From Terriglobia bacterium (GTDB taxonomy: Bacteria > Acidobacteriota > Terriglobia > Acidiferrales > UBA7541): a stretch of 64,000 nucleotides of DNA. Where the stretch lies: NCBI GenBank assembly GCA_020072785.1, contig JAIQGG010000002.1, positions 124,001-188,000 on the forward strand, in the 5' to 3' direction. The notes beneath the pieces were generated by a model. That model was not told the DNA's origin, did no database searches, and saw only the letters and a list, made by a program, of their open reading frames with translations. This document shows positions 50,417-57,877 of this stretch, piece after piece. The translations under genes were made by a program, and so were the position numbers. Position 1 is the stretch's first letter. Each line of letters starts with the position of its first letter.

Positions 50417-52840
50417 ATGAAACGTCGCATCGAGAAGGCCGTAGTTCTGGGCGCGGGCACCATGGGTTCGCGCATCGCCGCGCATCTGGCCAACGCCGGA
50501 TTGCCCTGCATCCTCCTCGATATCGTGCCCCCGGATCTCGCTCCCGGCGCGCCGCCCGCCGAGCGCAACCGCATCGTCCGCGCCGGCCTCGACGCCGCCA
50601 GGAAATCGCGCCCCGCCGCCTTCTTCCATCCCTCTTTCGCCGAGCGCATTGCCATCGGCAATTTCGATGACGATCTCGCCCGCTGCGCCGAAGCCGATTG
50701 GATCATCGAAGTCGTCGCGGAAAATCTGGAGATCAAGCGCCAGCTCCTCGCCCGCGTCGCCCAGCACCGCAAGCCCGGCGCCATCGTCTCCACCAACACC
50801 TCCGGCCTGCCCATCCACCTCATCGCCGAAGGCCTTCCCGAGGAGTTTCAGCAGCATTGGGCCGGCACGCACTTCTTCAATCCTCCGCGCTACCTCAAGC
50901 TCGTCGAGCTCATCCCCGGCCCCAAAACGCTCCCCGCCGTCCTCGAAACCCTCGGCGATTTCTGCGACCGCCGCCTCGGCAAGGGCGTCGTCGTCGCCAA
51001 GGACACCCCCAACTTCATCGCCAACCGCATCGGCACCTTTTCCATGCTCAACGCCCTGCGCCTCATGGCCGCGCTGGGCCTGACCGTCGAGGAAGTGGAC
51101 GCCTGCACCGGCCCGGCCGTCGGCTGGCCCAAGTCCGCCACCTTCCGCACCGCGGACATCGTCGGCCTCGATGTCCTTCTCCACGTCGTCAAAAACATCT
51201 ACGAAAACATTCCCCACGACGAATCTCGCGAGAGCTACCGCGTTCCCGCGCTCCTCGAAGAGATGGCCCGCCGCGGCATGCTTGGCGACAAAACCGGCAA
51301 GGGTTTCTACCAGCGCGTCAAAAAAGACGGCTCCAGCGAAATCCTCACCCTCGACGTCAACACCCTCGAGTACCGCCCCAAGCAGAAGGCCAGATTCGCC
51401 TCTCTCGAACTGGGCAAGTCCATCGAGGACACCCGCGAGCGTCTGCGCGCGCTGGTGACCCCCATCCTCGCCGCGCAGCCCGCCGACAAGGCCCAGAAAT
51501 TCATCTGGGGCGGACTTTCCGAGATGTGCCTCTACGCGGCGCGCCGCGTCCCGGAAATTTCCGACAGCCTCGCCGACGTGGACCGCGCCATGCGCTGGGG
51601 CTTCGGCTGGGAACTCGGCCCCTTCGAGCTGATGGACGCCATCGGCGTGCGCGCCTTCGCCGGGCAAATCGAAAAGGAAGGCCGCTCGCTCCCCCCGCTC
51701 CTCAGCAAACTGCTCGCCTCCGGCCGCGACTCCTTCTACACGACGGAGAAGGGCAAAACGGCCTGCTTCGATCTCGCCAGCGCCGCCGCCAGGCCCGTCG
51801 CAGAGCCGCCGGGCATCCTCATCCTGAAATCACTGAAAGACGCCAGCCGCGAAGTGGACCGCAACGCCGGTGCCAGCCTCATCGACCTCGGCGACGGCGT
51901 TGTCTGCTGCGAATTCCACGCCAAGATGAACGCCATTGGCGGCGACCTGGTGGCCATGTTGCACAAGGGCGTGAAACGCCTGGAAACCGATTTCGACGCC
52001 ATGGTCATCGCCAACCAGGCCATCAATTTTTCCGTGGGCGCCAATCTCATGCTGGTTCTCGTCGCCGCCCAGGAGCAGGAGTGGGACGACCTGCACCTCG
52101 CCGTCCGCCAGTTTCAGAACGTCAATCTGGCCCTCAAGTACGCTCCCAAGCCCGTCGTCGCCGCTCCCCAGGGCATGGCCCTCGGCGGCGGCTGCGAGAT
52201 CAGCCTGCACGGCGCAAAGATCCAGGCCGCCGCGGAAGCCTACATCGGCCTCGTCGAGGCCGGCGTCGGCCTCATCCCCGGCGGCGGCGGCACCAAGGAA
52301 ATGCTGATCCGCGCCAACGAACACGCCGCGGGTGGCGAGGACCTCGACCTCTTCCACGCCCTCAAGCCCGTCTTCGAAACCATTGCCATGGCCAAGGTCG
52401 GCACCAGCGCCGAGGAGTGCCGCTCGCTCGGCTTTTTGCGCCCCGCCGACGGCGTCTCCCTGAACCGCGACCGCCTCGTGGCCGACGCCAAGGAAGCCGC
52501 GCTGGCCCTCGTCCGCACCGGCTATCGCCCCGCTGCGGCCACCCCCGCCGAAGGCGCCGCCGCAACGCAGATTCGCGTCCTCGGCGAACAGTTCCTCTCC
52601 GGCGCCAAGCTCGCCATTCACATGCTTCTGCGCGGCGGCTACGCCAGCGAGTACGACGCCCACGTGGCCCGCAAGCTCGCGCACATTCTCGCCGGCGGCG
52701 CCTTGAGCGTTCCGCAACTCGTCAGCGAACAGTACGTCCTGGATCTCGAGCGCGAAGCCTTCGTCTCCCTCTGCGGCGAGAAAAAGACCCAGGAACGCAT
52801 CGCCCACACCCTGAAAACCGGCAAGCCCCTCCGCAACTAA
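50417..52840 (+). CDS. 3-hydroxyacyl-CoA dehydrogenase/enoyl-CoA hydratase fusion (FadN/FadB-like)
   Basis: An 807-residue beta-oxidation protein with the FadN order. The N-terminal NAD-binding domain (AVVLGAGTMGSRIAAHLANAG, 8-28) and dehydrogenase C-domain come first, with the family segment AGTHFFNPPRYLKLVELI near 150. A crotonase-fold hydratase domain follows in the last third (GMALGGGCEISLHG and EAGVGLIPGGGGTKEM). A matching thiolase gene is not next to it. The ATG at 50417 is chosen: the frame continues upstream across the patatin promoter, but that part is not conserved. Single gene. Confidence 0.92.
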   Translation: MKRRIEKAVVLGAGTMGSRIAAHLANAGLPCILLDIVPPDLAPGAPPAERNRIVRAGLDAARKSRPAAFFHPSFAERIAIGNFDDDLARCAEADWIIEVVAENLEIKRQLLARVAQHRKPGAIVSTNTSGLPIHLIAEGLPEEFQQHWAGTHFFNPPRYLKLVELIPGPKTLPAVLETLGDFCDRRLGKGVVVAKDTPNFIANRIGTFSMLNALRLMAALGLTVEEVDACTGPAVGWPKSATFRTADIVGLDVLLHVVKNIYENIPHDESRESYRVPALLEEMARRGMLGDKTGKGFYQRVKKDGSSEILTLDVNTLEYRPKQKARFASLELGKSIEDTRERLRALVTPILAAQPADKAQKFIWGGLSEMCLYAARRVPEISDSLADVDRAMRWGFGWELGPFELMDAIGVRAFAGQIEKEGRSLPPLLSKLLASGRDSFYTTEKGKTACFDLASAAARPVAEPPGILILKSLKDASREVDRNAGASLIDLGDGVVCCEFHAKMNAIGGDLVAMLHKGVKRLETDFDAMVIANQAINFSVGANLMLVLVAAQEQEWDDLHLAVRQFQNVNLALKYAPKPVVAAPQGMALGGGCEISLHGAKIQAAAEAYIGLVEAGVGLIPGGGGTKEMLIRANEHAAGGEDLDLFHALKPVFETIAMAKVGTSAEECRSLGFLRPADGVSLNRDRLVADAKEAALALVRTGYRPAAATPAEGAAATQIRVLGEQFLSGAKLAIHMLLRGGYASEYDAHVARKLAHILAGGALSVPQLVSEQYVLDLEREAFVSLCGEKKTQERIAHTLKTGKPLRN

Positions 52841-53170
52841 TGTTGTGTTGCGCAGATACCTGGCAATAGTTCCCAGCCTGGAATTGCTCGCATGGCTTAG
52901 GAAGTCGCTGTAGGGGCGGGGCTGGCCTTGCCCCCCGACAGCAGTCGGGGCCCCGCCCGCTCTGCAGTTATCCCCGAAAAGTTGCAATCCATCCTTCTCG
53001 CACGCCCATTGAAACTATCTCTCCCTTCTTCTCCGCGTACCCTCTGCGTTCTCTGCTTCTCTGCGTTATCTTCTTCTTTCCTGGGCACAGGCTCTGAGAC
53101 ATATAAAAACGTATTGAGTATACGACTCAATATGTCGTAATATGTGCTTTCTGGCGGACCGGAGAGTGCC
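52841..53170. other. Intergenic region with a GC-rich hairpin and the mod promoter
   Basis: About 330 bases. A GC-rich palindromic stretch (around 52912-52960, GGGGCGGGG with CCCCGCCC) precedes a C/T-rich repeat (53015-53085) also loosely seen near 45825. An A+T-rich segment at 53100-53145 carries the operator and probable promoter of the mod regulator. Confidence 0.5.
53112..53132. promoter_or_regulatory. Dyad operator before the molybdate regulator
   Basis: TATTGAGT (53112-53119) and ACTCAATA (53125-53132) form a perfect 8-base dyad with the spacer ATACG, followed by TAATAT (53138-53143) as -10. It is a likely autoregulatory site for the HTH-TOBE protein that starts at 53171. Confidence 0.65.
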
Positions 53171-53575
53171 ATGAACCTGCTTTCGCCGCGCGACGCGGCG
53201 CGCATCCTGGGTGTCAGCTATCCCACGCTCAAGCAGTGGATCTACAAGAAAAAGATCCGCACCGCCAGGACCCCCGGCGGGCACCACCGCGTCCCGGAAA
53301 GCGAAATCGACCGCCTGCTCCCGAAAAAACTGGAGCGCGGCGGCCTGCGGCATCGCCGCGGCGCGTTTCGCCGCATCAGCGGCCGCAACCAGCTCAGCGG
53401 ACGCGTTCTCGAAGTGAAATACGACGGCCTGCTGGCCCAGGTCACCCTGGCTATCGGCGAACAGCGCATCACCGCCATCATCACCGCCGACGCCGCCCGC
53501 GAATTGCGCCTCAAGCCCGGCGAGCGCGCCGCCGCCCTGGTCAAAGCCACCGAAGTCATGATCCTGCGCACCTGA
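53171..53575 (+). CDS. Molybdate-sensing regulator: excisionase-type HTH plus TOBE domain
   Basis: A 134-residue protein. Residues 1-55 form a helix-turn-helix of the MerR/excisionase type (SPRDAARILGVSYPTLKQW then PGGHHRVPESEID). The C-terminal half (about 72-134) is a molybdate-binding TOBE/Mop domain (SGRVLEVKYDGLLAQVTLAI). Classical ModE uses a winged LysR-type helix-turn-helix, so this is a different fusion with the same sensing part. It is followed after 40 bases by modA and probably controls it through the dyad at 53112. A GGAG ribosome site lies before the ATG. Confidence 0.85.
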   Translation: MNLLSPRDAARILGVSYPTLKQWIYKKKIRTARTPGGHHRVPESEIDRLLPKKLERGGLRHRRGAFRRISGRNQLSGRVLEVKYDGLLAQVTLAIGEQRITAIITADAARELRLKPGERAAALVKATEVMILRT

Positions 53576-53615
53576 CTTTTTCCGGAGAATAAATCCACCG
53601 AGCCTGGGGAGTTTT

Positions 53616-54497
53616 ATGAAATCGTCAACGCACCGTCAGCCTGCAGCGGCAACTCCTTCTCGGCTCCTGGCGCCATTCCCTTGTCATTCCGGGCGCAGCC
53701 GAGCTCTCTCTTTTCGCCTCATCACCGCTGGCCTGTCTTTCTTCCTGGCAGCGAGCGTCCTCCGCGCCGCCGGCATCACCGTCGCCGCCGCCTCCGACCT
53801 GAAGTTCGCGCTGCCGGAAGTCGCGGCCAAGTACGAGGAACAAACCGGCAACCAGGTCAGCATCACCTATGGCTCCTCCGGAAATTTCTATGCGCAGATT
53901 CAGAACGGCGCGCCCTTCGATCTGTTCTTCTCCGCGGACATGGACTACCCGCGCCAGCTCGAGGCCGCCGGCCTGGCCGAGCCCGGCACACTCTACCAAT
54001 ACGGCGTCGGCCGCCTGGTCCTCTGGGTCCCCGCAAATTCTCCGGTGGATGTGGCCCGGCGCGGCTGGGATGCGCTTCTTGATCCCGCCATCCGCAAAAT
54101 CGCCATCGCCAACCCCAGGCATGCGCCCTACGGCCAGGCCGCGGTCGCGGCGCTGATGAGCGCCGGCATCTATGACCAAGTCGCAGCCAAGCTGGTCTAC
54201 GGCGAAAATATTTCGCAGGCGGCGCAGTTTGTGGAGTCCGGCAACGCCGATGCCGGGCTCCTTGCCCTGGCCCTGGCGCTCTCTCCGCACCTGCAGCAAG
54301 CCGGAAAATTCTGGAGCGTTCCTGCCGGCGCGCATCCCCCGCTCAAGCAGGCTGCCGTCGTACTCAAGTCTTCCCCCAATAAAGAGGCGGCCCGGGCCTT
54401 TCTGGAATTCGTGAAGAGCCCGGCAGGCCGCGCGCTGCTCGAGAAACACGGTTTCTCGTTTCTTGCGCAGGCTGTCCCGCCCGCAAAAACGCCATGA
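53616..54497 (+). CDS. modA: Molybdate-binding protein of the ABC importer
   Basis: A 293-residue periplasmic substrate-binding protein. The mature part begins at AGITVAAASDLKFALPEVA with the ModA signature; NPRHAPYGQAAV and ENISQAAQFVESGNADAG continue the fold. A long N-terminus (about 50 residues) precedes the cleavable segment (LITAGLSFFLAASVLRA). Part of it (residues 23-30, about 53683-53703) matches a dispersed repeat and looks like an insertion that pushed the signal peptide inward. A GGGGAG ribosome site precedes the ATG. It overlaps modB by 4 bases. Confidence 0.93.
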   Translation: MKSSTHRQPAAATPSRLLAPFPCHSGRSRALSFRLITAGLSFFLAASVLRAAGITVAAASDLKFALPEVAAKYEEQTGNQVSITYGSSGNFYAQIQNGAPFDLFFSADMDYPRQLEAAGLAEPGTLYQYGVGRLVLWVPANSPVDVARRGWDALLDPAIRKIAIANPRHAPYGQAAVAALMSAGIYDQVAAKLVYGENISQAAQFVESGNADAGLLALALALSPHLQQAGKFWSVPAGAHPPLKQAAVVLKSSPNKEAARAFLEFVKSPAGRALLEKHGFSFLAQAVPPAKTP

Positions 54498-55168
54498 ATC
54501 TGCAAGCGCTCCTGCTCTCGCTGCGCCTGGCGGCGGTTGTTTCCGTCCTCCTGCTGGGCATCGGCCTGCCGCTCGCGGCCTGGCTGGCCTTTGGACGCTG
54601 GCGCGGCCGTTTTCTCCTGGAAGCGCTGGTGGCCCTGCCCCTGGTTCTCCCCCCGACCGTGCTCGGCTTTTATCTGCTGGTGATCATGGGGCCGCGGACG
54701 CCGTTCGGCCGGCTCTGGCAGGCGTTGTTCGGGCACGGCCTGGCCTTCACCTTCCAGGGGCTCGTCGTCGGATCGCTGCTCTACAGCCTGCCGTTTGCCG
54801 TGCAGCCGCTGGTCAGCGCGTTTCGCGGCGTGGACCGCGCGCTGCTCGATGCCTCGTTCGTCCTCGGCGCCTCGCGCCTGCGCACCTTTCGCCGCGTGAT
54901 CCTGCCGCTCTCCTTTTCCGGCCTGCTGACCGCGCTCGTCTTGAGCTTCGCGCATACCCTCGGCGAATTCGGCGTGGTGCTCATGGTGGGCGGCAATCTC
55001 CCGGGCATTACCCGGACGGTGTCCATCGCCATCTACGATTCGGCGCAGGCGCTGGACTACGGCGCAGCCAACCGCCTGGCCCTGCTCCTCCTCCTGCTGT
55101 CCTTTTCCTCTTTGTCCGTGGTGTATGCGGTGAACCGCCGGGTGTGGTCGCCGTGGAGCCCGCGATGA
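54494..55168 (+). CDS. modB: Molybdate ABC transporter permease
   Basis: A 224-residue inner-membrane permease with five to six helices. The EAA-type loop that meets the ATPase is visible as DASFVLGASRLRTFRRVILPL (cut here in two parts by its helices), and AHTLGEFGVVLMVGG is the typical ModB ending. It is coupled on both sides: ATG within modA's end (overlap 4) and stop overlapping the modC ATG by 4. Confidence 0.95.
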   Translation: MNLQALLLSLRLAAVVSVLLLGIGLPLAAWLAFGRWRGRFLLEALVALPLVLPPTVLGFYLLVIMGPRTPFGRLWQALFGHGLAFTFQGLVVGSLLYSLPFAVQPLVSAFRGVDRALLDASFVLGASRLRTFRRVILPLSFSGLLTALVLSFAHTLGEFGVVLMVGGNLPGITRTVSIAIYDSAQALDYGAANRLALLLLLLSFSSLSVVYAVNRRVWSPWSPR

Positions 55169-56271
55169 GCTCTGCTGCGCTCAGCGCCCGCGTCCGCCGC
55201 GCGCAGCGCCGCCGCGGCGCGAACCCCTTCGTTCTGGAGGTCTCGCTGCGGATCGAGCCCGGCTTCACGATTCTTTTCGGGCCGTCGGGGGCGGGGAAGT
55301 CCACGCTGCTGGACTGCATCGCCGGACTCGCGCGCCCGGACCAGGGCCGCATCGCCGCGGGCGATCTGCTGCTCTTCGATTCCGAGACGCGCACGAATCT
55401 GCCGCCGCAGCAGCGGCAACTCGCCTACGTCTTCCAGACCCTGGCGCTCTTTCCGCATCTCACGGTGGAAGAAAACGCCGGCTACGGCCTCGCGCATCTG
55501 CCGGAAGAGCAGCGCCGCGCGCGGGTGGGCGAAATTCTGGAAAGCTTCCGGGTCGCCGGGCTGGCCGCGCACAAGCCCGGGGAAATTTCCGGCGGCGAGC
55601 GCCAGCGCGTGGCCCTGGCGCGCTCGCTGGTGACCTCGCCGCGCGTGCTGCTGCTGGATGAGCCGCTCTCCGCGCTGGACGCCGCGGTGAAAGCAGAAAT
55701 CCTCGCCGACCTGCGGGCCTGGAATGCGCAGCGGCGCCTGCCGATTCTGTACGTCACGCACAACCGCGAAGAAGTGGACGTTCTCGGCGAGCGCATGATC
55801 GTGCTGGAGGAGGGCCGCGTGGTGGCCCAGGGCCCGCCCCGCGAAGTGCTGGAAGCGCCGCGGCGGAAGCGCCTGGCGCAGGCCGCGGGCTTCGAGAATT
55901 TCCTCGCGGCCACGGTGCTGGATCTGCGCGAAACGGACGGCGTGATGCGCGTGCGCCTGGAGGGCACGGCGGTGGAGTTCGAGGTGCCCCTGGCCCATGC
56001 CACGCCGGGTGACCGCGTGCAACTGGCCATCCGCGCGGGGGATATCCTGCTGGCCACGCAACGCCCCGCGGGGCTGAGCGCGCGCAACGTGCTGCCCGGG
56101 CGCATCGCCGCGCTGGAGGAGCGCGGCGCGCTGGTGCGCGTGCAGGTGGATTGCGGCGCGCGCTTCCTGGTGCACGTCACGCCGGGCGCGGTGCGCAGCC
56201 TGCGGCTGGCCGTGGAGCTGCCGGTGTGGGTCGTGGTGAAGACGCACTCCTGCCATCTCGTCGAGGAGTGA
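55165..56271 (+). CDS. modC: Molybdate ABC transporter ATPase with a C-terminal Mop domain
   Basis: A 368-residue ATP-binding subunit. Walker A GPSGAGKST is at 39-47, the signature SGGERQRVALARSL at about 142-155, and Walker B VLLLDEPLSALD at about 161-172. The C-terminal part (about 290-360) is a TOBE/Mop module that binds molybdate and may sense it. The ATG at 55165 overlaps the modB stop. Ends the mod operon; the next gene runs in the opposite direction. Confidence 0.95.
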   Translation: MSSAALSARVRRAQRRRGANPFVLEVSLRIEPGFTILFGPSGAGKSTLLDCIAGLARPDQGRIAAGDLLLFDSETRTNLPPQQRQLAYVFQTLALFPHLTVEENAGYGLAHLPEEQRRARVGEILESFRVAGLAAHKPGEISGGERQRVALARSLVTSPRVLLLDEPLSALDAAVKAEILADLRAWNAQRRLPILYVTHNREEVDVLGERMIVLEEGRVVAQGPPREVLEAPRRKRLAQAAGFENFLAATVLDLRETDGVMRVRLEGTAVEFEVPLAHATPGDRVQLAIRAGDILLATQRPAGLSARNVLPGRIAALEERGALVRVQVDCGARFLVHVTPGAVRSLRLAVELPVWVVVKTHSCHLVEE

Positions 56272-56302
56272 GCGCGCCTCTCCCGGAAGGAAACGCGGCT
56301 GT

Positions 56303-56626
56303 TCACGATTTCGGCTTGGCCTTGGGCGGCACGGTGGCGAAACGCACTTCTTCGGCCACCAGCGCCAGGCCCTTGGGCGTGGCGTGAACCACCACGCGGT
56401 CGCCCAGCGCCAGATCCTGCAGCTTGGCGGGTTGGCCGTCCTTCAGAAAGACGGTAGCGGGGCCGATAGTGACCTCGAAGGTTTTGCCGTTCTTGGCTTC
56501 GACCACGAGGGAGTCGGCGCTGATCTTCACCACGGTTCCCAGGATGTGTTTTTTGGTGTCGTGCGCCAGCGCAAGAGATGCGCACGCGAGAGAAATTGCG
56601 ATCAAGAGCAGAGTGGTGCGTTTCAT
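56303..56626 (-). CDS. Small exported protein with a DUF5666-like beta-barrel
   Basis: A 107-residue exported protein. A clear Sec signal peptide (MKRTTLLLIAISLACASLALA) is followed by one beta-barrel-like domain with HILGTVVKISADSLVVEAKNG and LGDRVVVHATP, similar to DUF5666-type OB-like modules. Function unknown. The ATG at 56626 is chosen because it opens into the signal peptide. Single gene, convergent with modC. Confidence 0.78.
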   Translation of the reverse strand: MKRTTLLLIAISLACASLALAHDTKKHILGTVVKISADSLVVEAKNGKTFEVTIGPATVFLKDGQPAKLQDLALGDRVVVHATPKGLALVAEEVRFATVPPKAKPKS

Positions 56627-56690
56627 AGGACCTCTCCCGGCGGCGCCCTGCGGCATGCCCGGCGCAAACAAGCCCGCCCCTGCATTCTAT

Positions 56691-57293
56691 CTAATGATGG
56701 TGCATCTCCATTTCGGGTGAAGGGCTTGCGCCCTTCAGGAAATCTTCCTCTTCCTGTTCTTCGGCGCGGTCTTCCGCGGTCTTGGGATTGTTGCGCTCCA
56801 TCTCGGCGCGTTCCGCGGGGGTGAGTTGCGGCAGATGGCGGAGGAAGCGCACGAGCTGCCAACTCTCTTGCTGCTCGCCGGGCTCCGAAAACGCGGGCAT
56901 GCCGGTGAAGCGCACGCCGTTTTCGATGATCCAGAAGAGCTCGCCGTCGGAGAGGTTCTGCGTGGCGGCGCTGCGCAGGTCCGGCGGCTTGGGGTAGAGG
57001 CCCTGGCCGTAAGGCGTGTCGCCGCTGCCGTCGTTGGCGTGGCAGGCGGCGCAGTGGTCGGCAAAGTGCAGCAGGCCTTCGCGCATGGCTTCCGGCGAGA
57101 CCGGGACGGGATTCGCCAAAGTCCGGGCATTCGCAGGGAAGGCAAGATGGCGGACGTTGCGCGCCAGGGCGGTTTCCAGGCGCGTGGGCGTGGCGCGGGC
57201 GCTCAGGCCGTGGTGGAGGATCTGCCGGGCCGTCCACGCAGCCGCGGCCAGGAGCACTAGCAAGAGGATAAGGATGAGACGTCGGCGAGTCAT
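56691..57293 (-). CDS. c-type cytochrome
   Basis: A 200-residue membrane-anchored or secreted cytochrome c. The N-terminus (LILILLLVLLAAAAWTA) is a membrane anchor or signal. One CAACH heme site lies in HFADHCAACHANDGSGD near residue 80. The Met ligand region is VRFTGMPAFSEPGE. A charged, Glu-rich tail and a HHH C-terminus are unusual but not diagnostic. It sits between two unrelated genes, as does the cytochrome at 44573. Confidence 0.88.
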   Translation of the reverse strand: MTRRRLILILLLVLLAAAAWTARQILHHGLSARATPTRLETALARNVRHLAFPANARTLANPVPVSPEAMREGLLHFADHCAACHANDGSGDTPYGQGLYPKPPDLRSAATQNLSDGELFWIIENGVRFTGMPAFSEPGEQQESWQLVRFLRHLPQLTPAERAEMERNNPKTAEDRAEEQEEEDFLKGASPSPEMEMHHH

Positions 57294-57400
57294 GATGTGT
57301 GCCTCATCTTAGCCGAGGTGGTGCGGAGTGCGCCACCGGGGAAGGGGCAGGGGTGAAAAAGTAACAGGGTGGACCCTCCCCCCACCCCCGTTGTTTTTGT

Positions 57401-57464
57401 AAGAATATCAAACAAAAAGAGTTGCGGTAGACAGGTGGGAAAGAGTATCAAACGAAAAGACTTG
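57401..57464. repeat. Two imperfect direct repeats with a 40-base period
   Basis: AAGAATATCAAACAAAAAGA at 57401-57420 and AAGAGTATCAAACGAAAAGA at 57441-57460 (each extends 4 more bases) match in 21 of 24 positions. Their role is unknown. Confidence 0.6.
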
Positions 57465-57722
57465 AAGATGTTTGTTTGCATATTCTTGCAGAGGAGTTTG
57501 CAAGTGATGATTCTGAAGAGGTTGCGGAGTGGTTTTGCGGAAGTGCGGATTCTGCAAGGGTTAGCGGGCGAGGGGTGCGGCGCGCGAAGTGGCTGCTGCG
57601 TAATCACACTACATGTTAGCACAGTAGTACATGCACTTCAAGAGGTGATTGGGCGGAATTGGCCGGGGGGAGGCGGGGCATTCGAATGAGATTGTGCGCG
57701 GCATTGCCAGGTGCAGAAAAAA

Positions 57723-57754
57723 CCGCACCCTTTTCGCGGACGAAAAGGGTGCGG
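57723..57754. terminator. Strong hairpin behind the helicase gene
   Basis: CCGCACCCTTTTCG (57723-57736) pairs with CGAAAAGGGTGCGG (57741-57754), a 14-bp perfect stem with a 4-base loop. On the minus strand it lies about 125 bases beyond the helicase stop. It lacks a long T tract, so it may be a repeat-type hairpin rather than a true terminator. Confidence 0.5.
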
Positions 57755-57763
57755 CACCCAGTT

Positions 57764-57790
57764 CCTGCCGACTCGTCAAGGGATTGCCAC
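57764..57790. repeat. Left copy of a 27-base direct repeat flanking the helicase gene
   Basis: This sequence, starting CCTGCCGACTCGTC, matches 60828-60854 in 24 of 27 positions (mismatches at three sites) and has the same orientation. Confidence 0.6.
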
Positions 57791-57877
57791 CCGCCAGGTC
57801 AGCCGGGGACGCGCAGAAAAACATAGCGTCCCATGGGGGGCGCTCACCTAAACCGATATGCTCAGCGACAGAAGGTC

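Larger units (their letters stand above)
57294..57877. other. Intergenic region, A+T-rich, with repeats and a hairpin
   Basis: About 580 bases without a supported gene. It contains two imperfect 24-base direct repeats 40 bases apart (57401 and 57441), a 14-bp GC-rich hairpin (57723-57754) and one end of a direct repeat pair (57764-57790). Composition is clearly more A+T-rich than the genes to the left. A 106-codon frame (57369-57689) is not supported. Confidence 0.55.

Noticed and set aside
57369-57689. 106-codon plus-strand frame in the A+T-rich gap
   Set aside because: No ribosome site, no motif, contains direct repeats; composition is not codon-like.
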